Below are positions 24,017 to 35,400 of a stretch of DNA of 64,000 nucleotides, in pieces; positions within the stretch are counted from its first letter, which is position 1; each line of letters begins with the position of its first letter. A program made the position numbers and the translations under genes. Source of the DNA: Nymphaea colorata (taxonomy: Eukaryota > Streptophyta > Magnoliopsida > Nymphaeales > Nymphaeaceae); contig NC_045143.1 in assembly GCF_008831285.2 (NCBI RefSeq), forward strand, positions 19,681,655 through 19,745,654. Direction: 5' to 3'. The notes below the pieces were generated by a model. It saw only the letters and a list, made by a program, of their open reading frames with translations. It had not been told where the DNA came from and made no database searches.

Positions 24017-25089
24017 CTACAGAATAATCATCATTTCTTCCTGAGTCAGTCTTATCATTGAAACTTACCTCATGAGAAGACTCTGGTGGGTGGTTTGGAG
24101 AGGGACCTGAACGCGGAGTATAGATGATTGGAGGATCACGAAAATGATCACGTGACAGTGGTTGAGAGGAAGGGATAAACTCAAGTGATACTGGGAGAAT
24201 AGGAAGAGGAGTGGACTCGGGGAGCTCAGACACGGTGGTATGTGTAGTGGAGAAATAAGGACGAGACTCAAAGAATGTAACATCCACACTGACAATCTCT
24301 TTCTTGTTATGGAGATCAAAACATCGATAGCCTTTTTTATTGACAGAAGATCCAATGAACACACATTCGACAGCTTGGGCAGCAAGTTTGTTTTTGTTTG
24401 GGCCCAGGATGTGTGCAAAGAAAGTACATCCAAAAAACTTTGGGAGGTATATGAAATAATGGTCAATTTGGATATAATATTTGAATGAGAATGTGTTCTT
24501 GGATGGTAGACGAGGGCAATCTGTTGGTGAGTTTGCATGCGGTAAGAATAACATCACCTCAAAAGTAGGCTGGCATATGAGTATGCAACATGGGGTGTGG
24601 GCCACATTTAGAAGCTCTTGATGTTTGCGTTCAGCAACACCATTTTATTGGGATGTGCGGGGACATGTATATTGTGGTCAAATCTCATAATTGGCATAAA
24701 ATTGAAGTAAAACTGAAGATTTAAATTCAAGAGCATTATCAGTGCGAATATTTTTGACAATAACACCAAAGATCAAAAGGACTTTGACTCGATGGACTCT
24801 GATTCAAAGGGAAACTACTACATGTATGCTTGCCTAACTGGCATGCATCACATAAGAAAGACTCTGATGTAGGAATATTTGGAAAAATGCAACGAAGCTT
24901 GGACACTAAGGGATGACCCAGTCTGAGATGCCACTACAAAGGAGAAGGCTACGACGTGAAAGAGGAAGCAACAACATCTATAGGGGCAGAAAGGAAATAG
25001 AGCCTCTCACGTTCATGGCTGCCACCAATCATCTTCCTAGTTTGTAAGTCTTGAAAAGATCATGAACCAGGATAAAAAATGACTCTATA
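24017..25089 (-). pseudogene. Integrase region of the minus-strand copia element, heavily decayed
   Basis: Only the C-terminal part is clearly readable, in the frame 24605-23958: FFGCTFFAH, a VECVFIGSSVNKKGYRCFD block and VDVTFFESRPYF, the linker typical of copia integrase ends. The catalytic core between 24610 and 25090 survives only as scattered fragments in several frames. Conserved DDE residues cannot be placed with confidence. Confidence 0.75.
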
Positions 25090-26393
25090 CTATAAATCTC
25101 TAGCCAATTGCTTAACGGATAAGAAGTTAACAAGAAATCTAGAGGCATATAGCACATGAGTAATGGTGCCAAAACGTGTGAGGTAGATATCAAAGCTGCC
25201 CATAATAGGGGACAACTCGCTATCAGCCAACCTGACGTGCTGTGGTGTAGTAAACCTAGTAAATGATAAAGACATTTGTGACTGATTACAACAATGCCTG
25301 GATGCTCCTGAGTCAGTCTTCCATATCATACCTAGGTCACTGGTAGGGGCACCAACAAAGAAAGCCAAGTCTACTGCAGCTGTGCTGATCGAGGCAGGGG
25401 TAGACCTCTGAGCTAGAACCATATCATATTCTTCCTTGCTTAAGTTGAGAGAACACGATGAAGGTATAGAAGAACAGGCAGGAGACGTCAACCATATAAG
25501 CTATAGCCTGTGAAGTAGTTGCAGTAGATGAAGAAGACCCTTTTCCTGCACTCGTCCTCCCTCCACCACGACCTGGTGGACCAGCAGAATGGAGATGGGG
25601 ATACTTGTCCCAACATCGGTCCTCTAAATTTGCCAATTTACCACAATAGGAGCACTGCAATCTACTGCGTCCTGCACCATGTCTCCTAGATCCAACAAAA
25701 GAACTATATCTACGTCCTCCTGACATCACAAGTGTAAAAACTAGGGTGTCATGCGTAGCCTGAGTAAGAGTGACTGCAAGATGACTCAGTCTTTTATAAA
25801 TATCTGCTAAGCCAGGAAGGTCACTGCCTGTGAGAATTTGGGACTTCGCCATAGAACACTCTGAAGATAACCCAGAAAGAAACTTTGCTATCATGCTAGT
25901 TTCAAAATGTGATGCATAACAATACTTGCAAGGTGGGTGAAGGGCTTTTAACCGTTCATATGCAACAATCAATGTAGCAAAATATTGTGACAGATCTTGA
26001 TCTCCTTGCCGTATGTTACAAAGTTTCCTCTTCCAATTATTAAACTTTAATAACATTAGTAGCATGAGAATAAGTCTTCTTTAGGAAAGACCACATATCT
26101 TTAGCTTTGATATAGTATGCAATTGTTGGAGCTATACGGGACTCTACCCTGTTCATAATCCATGCCATAACAATGTTATTATCTTCATCCCACACAGCAT
26201 ATTTTCTTTTTTTCTCAAGGGGTTCATCTTCTTCAATAATATATTTCTTTGTATGATCAGCCACAAACATCATAAATATTCTAGACTAGATTTCATAATT
26301 TGAACCATCAAGTTTGATTGTAGTTCCATAAGAAAAAGAGTTTCTAGCCATCTTGTATTCATTAGATTATTCTGATCTATTACCATCAGCCAT
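25090..26393 (-). pseudogene. gag and protease of the minus-strand copia element
   Basis: The gag ATG at 26393 (MADGNRSE) is followed by a TAA after eight codons. The body continues as KLDGSNYEI, then 26273-26040 (VWDEDNNIVMAWIMNRV) and 26065-25424 (DLSQYFATLIVAYERLKAL, FLSGLSSECSMAKSQIL). The zinc knuckle CSYCGKLANLEDRC has Asn where His is expected. Protease lies in 25491-25090 with WKTDSGASRHCC, active-site D-S-G-A-S intact, and HVLYASRFLVNFLSVKQL downstream. Frames change at about 26050, 25450 and after 25090. Confidence 0.88.
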
Positions 26394-27109
26394 AGTAGAA
26401 TACCAATGTAATATAACACAAAGACCACAACCAAATGACGTGCAGCAGGTTGAACACAAGCAAGCAAAAGTAGCAAGTTAACTTGCAGGAGGTTGAACAC
26501 AAGCAAGCACAAGTAGTAAGTTATTTTCAGACGAAGGCAGCAGGCAACAAATTTTTTTTTTTCAGACGACGACGACACTTTTAGATGTAGATTGCAGGCA
26601 ATAAACATACATAAGTCGAACAGTAAATCTCAACTTAACCTGTCAGCTCCACTCAACTCCAACCATGCTGTAACTTCATACGATTTCAAACCTGCCCATA
26701 AAACATACCTTTTCCTGTTAGGGTTCACCAAGCACCACATAACCTTGTAGATTTGAATATCCTAGCCAATTAGACGTTCTCTGGTATGACCTTCTTCCAC
26801 GGCAGCAAATAAATCAGATCTGATACATTATGATCTGATCCACCATTCAACGACATCATCTGGCTGAAGTTCTTCATCATTTAGAACTGGACAACGACAT
26901 CAGATCTGTTTTTTTTTTCTTGCAGCAACTTAATGACTCCAACAGCAACACAAGGGTACTAATCATGTTTCAAAATGTTAAACGTGATTAACCACTTTCC
27001 ACCAACCAGTTTACTTGCTTCTCTTGTAATCAACACCCTAACTTGGAGGAAGAGGTGAGAGGTGAGGGAAGGAACGTGAAACCCTAGATAGCACGGTCCT
27101 AGATCGAGG
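26394..27109 (-). other. Leader of the minus-strand copia element
   Basis: About 715 bases between primer site and gag start. It contains short duplicated segments around 26440-26520 (AGCAGGTTGAACACAAGCAAGCA-type blocks) and no recognisable domain. Confidence 0.6.
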
Positions 27110-27121
27110 GCTCTTATACCA
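27110..27121 (-). other. Primer binding site (iMet type) of the minus-strand copia element
   Basis: The plus strand GCTCTTATACCA is TGGTATAAGAGC on the element strand: 11 of 12 matches to the iMet site, with no spacer from the LTR. Confidence 0.88.
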
Positions 27122-27140
27122 TGTTGTAGATTGAAGGAAG

Positions 27141-27189
<49 letters not shown>

Positions 27190-27347
27190 TTTTCTTCATT
27201 TCATTACGTAACCCTAATCTCATATTAAAAGAGATTAGGGCGTCGACAATATGTATTTACAATTTCAGTCCACTAAAAGTAAGAAAATAATAAGTAGACC
27301 CACTTCTACTTTCTAATATTTCAGAAAGACTCTAGAAAACTTTAACA
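27122..27347 (-). repeat. 5' LTR of the minus-strand copia element (226 bp) with GA microsatellite
   Basis: It matches 22154-22365. A (GA)n run of about 44 bases at 27143-27186 is much longer than in the other LTR. The poly-(Leu-Ser) ORF at 27038-27223 is a translation of this microsatellite. Confidence 0.93.
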
Positions 27348-27352
27348 TCTTG
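27348..27352. repeat. Target site duplication TCTTG (right)
   Basis: It is identical to 22149-22153. Confidence 0.93.
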
Positions 27353-28300
27353 CTTGTTAGATTATGATCTATCTCTATAAATTTTGGTATTAAATTGATT
27401 AAATTCATAATGACTATCTTTTCTGCAGGTTTGTTTCCAAATAAAAACCATGTAATCAAGGTGTGCATTTAGTTGTTACGGTTTTCACCATTTGCAGATT
27501 TGTATAATCATAAACAGAACATAGTTTAGATGGGTTCTACTATTTAACATCATATTACAAATTACTGCAATATATGCATAAATTAGTTGTCAAACTACGC
27601 ATTAATGTGGTTGATTGTTTCTACAGAGAAGTTTAGTGCACAGTTCAATGGGCATCCTTGAACCCCTCATGAAATTTCTCTCAATCCATGTGTCGTTACT
27701 CGATGATGCAAATTTTGAGTCAAAGGAAAGATGAGTTCACACGGATGATCCCAAATTAGCTTTTCGATACCAATTGAAAATAACTTTCAAAGTGTGAGAA
27801 AAATGAAATAGTTCACACACTCTCATTAGGTTAGGAGAACTCCCTTATTCTTACAATGTGTTGTGCAGCTGGTTAGGAGATGAAAGTGAAAGATGCTAGA
27901 TTCCTATAGGTTGAAACCTATCACACTGGAGATGTAAATGGTTTAGACTTGATTCAGATCCACCATTTACCAAATTCAATTTAATGGCGTTCTATGTAAT
28001 CAAAATTGGGTTTCCGTGCTGTGCATCTACCTCAGAAATAACTGTTTATTACAAATTTAGCATGTTTAATTATCAAAAGCATTTAGATCAGCTCAGGTAG
28101 ACTCATCCTAGTTAATCTTGAACTACGTGTGACTGACTTTTGAACTTACATACCTAGGTTGACAATGACGACACAAGGAGAGGAGGTCTATATTTCTAAA
28201 GTGGTAGAAGCAATTTTTACCATCTACGCACTTCAACAATAATGTTGATTTTCAACATTGAATTTTACAAGATTGTTGTCAGAAATGCTATGCTTTGGAG
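27353..28300. other. Unassigned AT-rich host-like stretch
   Basis: No gene, LTR or TIR was recognised. It may belong to introns of the Clp-related pseudogene further right, but no exon could be read. Confidence 0.35.
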
Positions 28301-28707
28301 CATGTATTGCAAGTTCTTAGTTCAGATAAAGCTATTGCAAAATGTGGTGAAAAATGTCATGGAACAACAGAAGGAAAGAAATTGAAACATATTTTCCATA
28401 TGTACATGCTACGGGCAGATTACTGGTTCCATCATTGACAGTATGTGTTGCAAGTTCTTAGTTCAGCTCAAACTATTGCAAAATGTCATGGAATAGCAGC
28501 AGGAATGAAATTGAAACATATTTTCCAACTGTACATGCTACAGGCAGATTGCTGGTTCCATCATTGACAGTATGTGTTGCAAGTTCTTATTCAGCTAAAG
28601 CTATTGCAAAATGTGGTGCAAAATGTCATGGAACAGCAGCAGGAAAGAAATTGAAATATATTTCCATATTTACATGCTACAGGCAGATTACTGGTCCATC
28701 ATTGACC
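28301..28707. repeat. Three tandem copies of a ~129-140-bp unit
   Basis: Copies start at 28301, 28441 and 28570. Each begins G(C/T)ATGT(A/G)TTGCAAGTTCTTA. Each contains GCTATTGCAAAATG (ACTATTGCAAAATG in copy 2), ATGTCATGGAA and TACATGCTAC(A/G)GGCAGATT, and each ends near CCATCATTGAC. Copy 2 lacks a 13-base segment (GTGGTGAAAAATG in copy 1) that is present in 1 and 3. An 86-codon ORF spans copies 2-3 but has no known domain. Confidence 0.88.
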
Positions 28708-29371
28708 AGTGAAAAGTTCACATGTGGTGCTTTAGGTATATAGCAGGTAGTTGTTAATTAGTTGATGAAGAATCACTGATCTGCTCTGAAAGTAGGGTGG
28801 CGTTCATGGATAAGTTTTGCAAATTAAGAAATGCACTCAAGTCTTGCAAAATTAGGCAATCAGATTGCATTGGTTTCAATGGTCTTTTCATATCACTTCT
28901 GTGGCTGGGACAAAGATGAAGGAACACATTGCATGTCTGGAGGTAGCCAAATAAAGTAGGAAATAGTTCTCATCCCAGTATTAATGATATTGTTTTAATG
29001 GTTTGATCTTATCTGTTCAATAGCAGTTTTATATATTGTGAGAAAACTGTTATCTCTTGTACTCCACAAGTTTTCCATTTTTAATTGAGCGATTTGAGAA
29101 TTTTTGGTTGCAGGGCTGATTTATGATTGCAGAAGTATTTAAGATTTTTATATATTAATTTTAGGTTTTCAAATAAACAACAGCCTTTAATGATTTACTA
29201 CTAGTTTGCACCATGAGTCATTACATAACGAATCAAACTTACCAACTACTGATGGCAGTATCCATTACGTATTTATTTACTTATTTGTTTTTTCATATGA
29301 CAGAGCATATCTTCTCCAATCATGAACAATATACTCGGACAGTCAAAGGATCATCATACAGTAATGGTTTC
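28708..29371. other. Unassigned AT-rich stretch before the Clp pseudo-exon
   Basis: Only short ORFs occur here and no domain was recognised. The 61-codon ORF at 29213-29398 overlaps the start of the Clp remnant by chance plus homology (it ends HEVSKLI). Confidence 0.35.
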
Positions 29372-29720
29372 CATGAAGTAAGCAAGCTGATTAAATGAGG
29401 GATTTGGTGAAGGTGGCACCTCGAGAGAAGTTGTTGGAAGATGACCATTCACTCTGATATTGCTTGTTGAGATTGAAAAGGCTCATCTAGATATATTCAA
29501 TATTCTGTTGCAAGTGTTTCAGGATGGTCATCTGACTGACTCTCAGGTATGTTTGATTCTTTAAATTCTGATTTTAGCCTGAACATAGGTCATTGATTTC
29601 CTAACATGAGTTAATGAACTACCATGATTATGTACTATTAGTGTATATTCTGCATCTCAGCTTTCCTATGAATTGCTCATTGCCATTCTCTATGTATTGA
29701 GTTGTAGAGTTTCATTTGGA
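29372..29720 (+). pseudogene. Clp/HSP100 AAA+ ATPase remnant (ClpC/ClpD type), one decayed exon plus trace
   Basis: Clp ATPases unfold proteins for the chloroplast Clp protease. 29372-29392 encodes HEVSKLI, matching the H-T-V-S-K-L-I block of the second AAA+ domain. The SPPGY-type loop is missing. From 29400, in a shifted frame, GFGEGG, a TGA at 29442, [33 protein letters not shown] are readable to 29546, followed by a GTATGT donor. The Walker B Asp is Val (LLVE for LLDE). After an intron-like stretch, AGAGTTTCATTT at about 29703-29714 could be the start of the next exon (RVSF). Wording is closest, from memory, to plastid ClpD/ERD1 or ClpC. It is clearly non-functional. Confidence 0.75.
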
Positions 29721-29784
29721 TGAGTGAAAAGCATATTTTCTTCCAATTAACATGATATTCTCGAGAAGACACATGTATTGTTTC

Positions 29785-30010
29785 ACTACAGGAATTTTAA
29801 GAATTGCCAACGGCTCAAACCGTAGGCAAAACTCCAGGGCTGTGGGCAAATGATATGCCAACGCCTCTAAGCCGTTGGCAAAAATGCCATTGGGCAACAC
29901 TATTGCCCCCGGTTTAGACCGATGGGAGTTGTCTACTCCCAACAGCAATTGCCTGTTGGGAAAACGCCATACCTTTAGTGGTGAAAAAGATCACTGTTAA
30001 AGGTTTTTTT
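29785..30010 (+). mobile_element. CACTA (En/Spm-type) terminus, partner end not found
   Basis: The sequence starts CACTACAGGAATTTTAAGAA, a typical CACTA terminal inverted repeat, followed by subterminal GCCAACGGC, GCCGTTGGC and TTTAGTGGTG motifs in both orientations. No matching ...TGTAGTG end was found before 32437, so this is either a truncated element or its other end is too diverged to see. No transposase was recognised. Confidence 0.6.
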
Positions 30011-31795
30011 GCTTCCTCCCATATCATACCGGTTTTCCCTAAAAAAAATCAATTTGATTTTTTCCTATTGTTTGTTCTGGACAAAATTACACACTGCCAG
30101 TAAATAGCGAAAATAATAAAAAAATCTAGCATACTCTCAACCTGCTAGCTAACAAATAACAATGACAAAAAATTTGTAGATGTTCTTGTTTAACAAGTAT
30201 TTCCACATCAAAGTTTCATCAGAAGCTTTAACAATAGTCCCTTTTTCTATTTGTGGATGTTCTGAGACAATAAATGGGCACAACAACCAAAAATTGAAAG
30301 TCAGTCAGATTCAAACCAAATAACAGAAATAGATAAGAATGAATTACTTTACATTATCATACTCACGAACAGTAAATGAGTCTGCTTGCGTAACTAAGAA
30401 CTCCACAAGTGGCTCTTATGAACAAATGATCAGAAGTACAAAAAGAGCATGCTAAATAATCTGCAAGGAAAAAGATCCACATACAATTTAAATGGATGAG
30501 AACAAAAATTAGACAAGAAAATGTGACTAGAAGAAAATGACCACAAACAAAGAGCCAGGATGAACATAGAGCAATCATCAAAGTTCATTCACTAATTTCA
30601 CAAATGATTAGAAATATTGGTTCCATTCTCCACACAACAAGACTAAAAAAAGCAGATCATTGAGCTGTATGCATGAAAATTGCTGAAACTGGATCACTAC
30701 ATCCAGCTAAAAATTAGATTAAAGATCTAAAAATGATGTTTAGGAAAAAGGATTACATATTTAAATAAAAATAAAAAAATATGATGAATCTTCAATGACA
30801 AGAACCAAGAATAGCAACAAAAGAGTGCTCTAATTATACATCTAGCAGGAAAGAGATTCTGCTCATATAAAAACGTCAAATAGTATTAGCAAATCTTAAA
30901 AATTAAACAGATAAAAAGATACACGCATGTTGTTTTTTGCATGATGCCTATCGCTTTAAAGCATCATAGGTTATAAGGATATAGGAGGGGCAAAAGGCGA
31001 GAGTTAAAACATTTTCCAACATTTTGTTCTCTGAAAATGACTTGTGACCACCATCATGGCCTATGGGAAAAAACCTTGAAATAAAAAATAGCAACTTATA
31101 TAAAATGACTGAAAATAAAAAAACCTGTTGCTTCCGAAGGAAAAGGGCTAAATTACTTACTGAGGAAGTACCATGGAGAGTTTGCAAAAACAAAGGTTCT
31201 CAATGCTCAGAACTAATCTCTAAATTTTATTATTCATCAATTTCAAGGTCATGGATGCACAGTTTTTCTCCGATACGTTTGTCCAAAGGCTTCCCCTTTA
31301 ACTTTACCAGTTCCTGAATGCCAAAATTTCAAGTCTATAGGTGAGCGATAAATTGCAGTAAGCTATTTGTAACGTACTTAAAAACACCAAAGTAGAATGT
31401 CATGCCGGCAAAATAAAAGCTTCAGTTAACCACTCACTGATATATCTGCTGGCAACAGTTCTCCTAATCACCCATTAGCATTGACAGAAAGACGAATCTG
31501 CATAGAGAAGATGATCAATCAGAAGCCCTCGAACAACTAACTTGGTAGATGATTAGCCTGCATAGTGTTGTGACTTTGCAGATCTTAAACCCGTGCCAGA
31601 GCCCAAGGCCCTCCTAGGACTAAAAAAACATCAGCATCCTGGAGACCTATATGAACCAAGAACCAAAGCATGCCAATGATGGAACTAAATACATTGAATG
31701 AACATCAAAATACAATAATAAGATTCTTTGAAACAAAAAAAAAAAGAAAAAGAAAAAAGAGAGCACGTTCTCTTAGAGACGCCAAGAGAAGCATT
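30011..31795. other. Unassigned AT-rich stretch
   Basis: Only short ORFs without recognisable domains were found. It may include the interior of a truncated CACTA element. Confidence 0.35.
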
Positions 31796-32010
31796 GGCTA
31801 TGTTTGGATGAAGGGAAAGAGAGGGAAAGAAATGAATGGAAGGGAAAAGAAGGGAAAGAGAAGTGAATGGAATGAGGAGAGAAAGGAGAAAAAAGGAAAG
31901 AGACTGATCATTCATTCATTTCCCTTCCAATCTCTTCATTTTCGGAGGGATTGAAATTACATTAAAAACTCATTTTCTTTCCCTCCCCTTTCCCTTACAT
32001 CCAAACACAG
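31796..32010. mobile_element. Hairpin MITE with ~34-bp TIRs
   Basis: The left end GGCTATGTTTGGATGAAGGG pairs with the right end, which reads from the other strand as CTGTGTTTGGATGTAAGGG. The left half is almost all purine and the right half pyrimidine, so the whole 215 bp can fold into one imperfect hairpin. The ends resemble Tourist/PIF-Harbinger MITEs (GGNNNTGTTTGG). I could not confirm a TWA duplication. A partial TCCAAACATACAAAG motif follows at 32050. Confidence 0.65.
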
Positions 32011-32098
32011 TTATTAGTTCTCTCTTTTTTCCCTTTATTAATCAATCATCCAAACATACAAAGACATTTTTTTCCATTCCTTTCCCTCCCTCTCCCTC

Positions 32099-32436
32099 TG
32101 TAAGACCCTAATCCTGGCCTAAGGCCAGGGACAGCATGGCCTGACCGACTAGAGGTGGTCGGCCTGGCTAGCAGAAGGTTTGGCGAGAGGAAGCCATGAG
32201 GAACGACACTTACCTGGTCTCGAAGAAGCATGCAGCGGTGTCCCTGGTCGGCAGAAGCAGGCAGACAGTTGGCGATAGCAGGTTGGAAGACAACAAACGT
32301 AGAACAGAAGGCAACAGTAGTTTACAGTCCATAATTTATGGTAGACCAAGGGTTTTTGGGTGCACTCATGCTCGCGCGGGGAGATCGCCCACAATACCCA
32401 TATAGGGGACTGTTAGGCCCACTCCTGCTAGGACTA
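32099..32436. repeat. GC-rich LTR-like fragment
   Basis: It begins TGTAAGACCCTAATCC, a common gypsy LTR start, and changes composition sharply from the AT-rich left flank. Inverted segments (GGCCTAAGGCC and GACCGACTAGAGGTGGTCGG) are present. It stops at the TG of the older chromovirus LTR at 32437, so it would be that element's target. There is no second copy in the window to prove it is an LTR. Confidence 0.4.
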
Positions 32437-32484
32437 TGTTAGGACTCGTCCCGATTAGGCCAGAATTTCCTAACCAAGACGCTC
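32437..32484 (-). repeat. First 48 bp of the older element's LTR
   Basis: It is identical to the first 48 bases of the younger LTR at 32485-32532. Its last five bases, CGCTC (32480-32484), are one copy of the target duplication of the younger insertion; the other is 45549-45553. Confidence 0.9.
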
Positions 32485-35400
32485 TGTTAGGACTCGTCCC
32501 GATTAGGCCAGAATTTCCTAACCAAGACGCTCCTACTGCCAAGACCGACTTGAGTACTACCTAAAAACCAAAATTCCTAAATAAAATTTAATACAAATAA
32601 TCTACCCGGCCGGACAAACCCCGGCGCAAAAACCCCTAGGACAAAGTTACACAGGGTTAAGTTTCCCAACCTAACTAAGGAATAACCTACTACAAACAAC
32701 TACAGGGGTTACAGGCTAGTACAAACGCAAGCGATACAAAGATTACTCTCAACTCACTCACAAACACACCAAACCATGCAAACCACTCTAACGGACAAAC
32801 CACACCCAACGACAGCAAATGGGTAGGTCTACTCCTTGGGACCGTGTCTCGGGCAATAAGGCCCTCGAGGTGCCACAGTGAGGAGCGTAGCCGAAGCCTG
32901 GGCTAAAACAGCAAATTAAATAAACTAGATGAAATCCTAATGCAAAAACAGAATTAACACCCTCCCCGAATCTACAAAGGCTGGAGAGCGTTACCGGCCA
33001 AGGCGCTGCCTTGGCTGTGCCGAGAGACCACGGGGTAGAATACCTAAGCCCCGGGTATTGCAGCTCACGGGCCGGCGTGAAGCGCGCGACCTGGACAGCC
33101 TCTTGCTGTCGGACGGCGTGGACAGAATGCTGGCCGAGACAGCCGCCTGCTGTCGGCGCTGACGGACAGTGCGCTGCCGAGAACAGCCGCCTGCTGTTGT
33201 GGGCGAACCTGCGGACGAGTAGCCTAGACGAGCTTGCTGTCGGGGCGGGCAGACAGACAGAGTGCCGACGAGGTTGTGCGACCACCTGTCACCTGAGGCG
33301 CGGGCTGGATGCCGCGGTGTTGACGGAAGGAGGAGGCGACCGCCTGTCGCCTGAGATGCGCCTGCGGGATGCGGCGCGGCCGAGGGGGGCGAAAGCCTTG
33401 CGGCAGTGCCTACCTACCTGGCGCTGGAAGTGGCTCGGCCACGGTTGTCGACAAGGAGTGCCGACGACGGCGCGGGTGGCCGAGGGGCTGACCGACGACG
33501 GCTAGCGAGCGGCTAGCGTCTCCGGCTGCTCCTAGTCCCTAGCTAAGGTCGAGTTAGCTTGGACGGGCGGGGCTCTACGGGTAGGCTAGTTCAGAGAAGC
33601 GAGGTTAAGGGCTCGGGTAGGTCAGAGGGAACAGAGCTTAGGCGCGGAAGAGGGTTAACCTAGCTACTAGGTGGGCTAAGCCGAAAGATAGAAGAGGAAG
33701 CAAGAGAGGTTAAGACAAGGTTCGGCCGAGGGAACTTAGCGATCTGGTTAGAGATGAAGAGGGGTCACAAGTGAGCTCGGCTGGGTCTGGTCAACGTGAC
33801 ACTCGAGGTAAGCTCGAGTCAACTGGGTCACCCTAAGGTGGCTCGGGTTTGACCGAGTTCCTACTAGGCTAGGTCAAGTTCGGTTCGGTTAACTTGGGTC
33901 AAGACCTTGAAGAGGTTTACTAGGTTAGATCCGGTCAAGGTCTAGCTGGGTTAGGACCAAGTGGGTTAGGTCGAGTGAGTGAGGACCTGGATGCTTGGCA
34001 CTTGGCAAGATGAACGGGTTAGCTAATGTGCGCTAAGTGAATGCCTATCAACAAGGGAAAGGTGAAATGCTTTCCTAAAGAGAGGGGGAATGAACCTGGA
34101 CACGAACTGGGTAAAGGGGAAAGATAGCTACACGATGTAGCTTAGTGGGCTTCGAAGAGGGGGAGATGGCGACACGTGGACGGATCAAGGGTGGAGACTA
34201 GCTGCGGTTGGGCGAGGTGGGGAGGTGGCCAAGAGAGGAACGAGTCCTAGGGTGCTTTTCCTAAAGTTTAGGAAGAGGGGCGCGAGTTGAGGGAGTGGTG
34301 CGCTAAGTGGGGAAAAGCAAAATGCGAGGTGGCAAGTCCTGAGGACTAAGTGAAAAGTGGCTTCGCGAGGTGGAGGGGGGTGCTAGGCCGTGGTCCTTCA
34401 GATCTTGACACGTGGCCAGATGTAAGGCCACAACTTCATGCGATAAGGGAGAAGACCAAGCAACAAGTAAAGTGGGGCGAGGTGGCGAGGTGGATCCTAT
34501 GAACTAGGGGGCACTTTCCTAAACTTACTCAATCGTGGGGACACTTAGAAAATAACTGGCTTCAGCTTTGGGATGATGGCTCGGATGACAGACACGTGGC
34601 AGAAGCGAGGGATAGGATTACACTTACCTGGTTCAGCCGAAGTCGAATAGATTCGCACCTGGTGGAGCCGGTGGCGCGGTTTGAGAGACGCCGACGCTCT
34701 TGACCAAGATGTCCTCCTCGCCTTCACTAGAACTTACACCAGAATAGGGGCAATGATGTCCTTCACGCTTCAGGTCACTAATCTGCCGGAGATTGCAAGG
34801 CCAACCGGAGTAGCAGCAGAATTCCGGCAAAGGGCCGAGACTTCTATTCCACCGTCGGATGAGACTTGGAATCGGCCAACGTGAAGCTTAGAGAATAGCG
34901 ATTCCAGCTATAATACAAACGAAGTATTTCCACGGCTAGATTTCACAGGTCAGCAGATTCGACTCTGCTGCACCGTGGACAGAATTGCAGAAACAGGCCG
35001 AGAGATCTAACTCAGATTTGTGACCGTTTCTCCAATTCGCACATACGTTTGGTTTGGCAAGATTAGCTTGTCGACTTTCTGATCTTCCAATTGTAAGTAG
35101 GACGTCGCCTAGAGAGTCTTCACCTGAGAACTCTAACTCTGCTCTCGGGTACGCCGAGAGAGAACAGGGACCTCGGGAGGGCTCTTCCCTAGACCGGAAT
35201 CCTAAAAACAAAAGGAAATCTCGAAATCAAGGCACTAACCTTTACTGCCGTCCGTATTGAATCCAGAAATGGATTCAATCTTCCCTGCTGCAGCGCCGGC
35301 CTTTCAACTTCACCGTGACCGTGAAGAAGGTGCTGGTTTCTGCAGACTGCTGTTCAGATGGGGAAGGATGTCGTGGACAAGGGAGGGACCTTCGCCGGTG

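Larger units (their letters stand above)
22154..27347 (-). mobile_element. Ty1/copia retrotransposon on the minus strand, exact ends, decayed
   Basis: LTRs at 22154-22365 and 27122-27347 are direct repeats. TCTTG flanks both ends (22149-22153 and 27348-27352), a perfect 5-bp target duplication. On the minus strand the primer site follows the right-hand LTR, and gag, protease, integrase, RT and RNase H follow in copia order. The 3' LTR is preceded by a polypurine tract. Each domain is split by stops or frameshifts, so the copy is dead. The inserted length is 5194 bp. The lineage within copia is not determined. Confidence 0.93.

Noticed and set aside
27038-27223. Poly-(Leu-Ser) ORF
   Set aside because: It is a translation of the GA microsatellite in the copia LTR.
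31670-31954. 94-codon Lys/Arg-rich ORF
   Set aside because: It is a translation of an A-run and of the purine arm of the 31796-32010 MITE.
32437-32532. Apparent 48-bp tandem repeat
   Set aside because: It is explained by the start of an older LTR, ending in the CGCTC duplication, followed by the start of the younger LTR. It is not an independent repeat.
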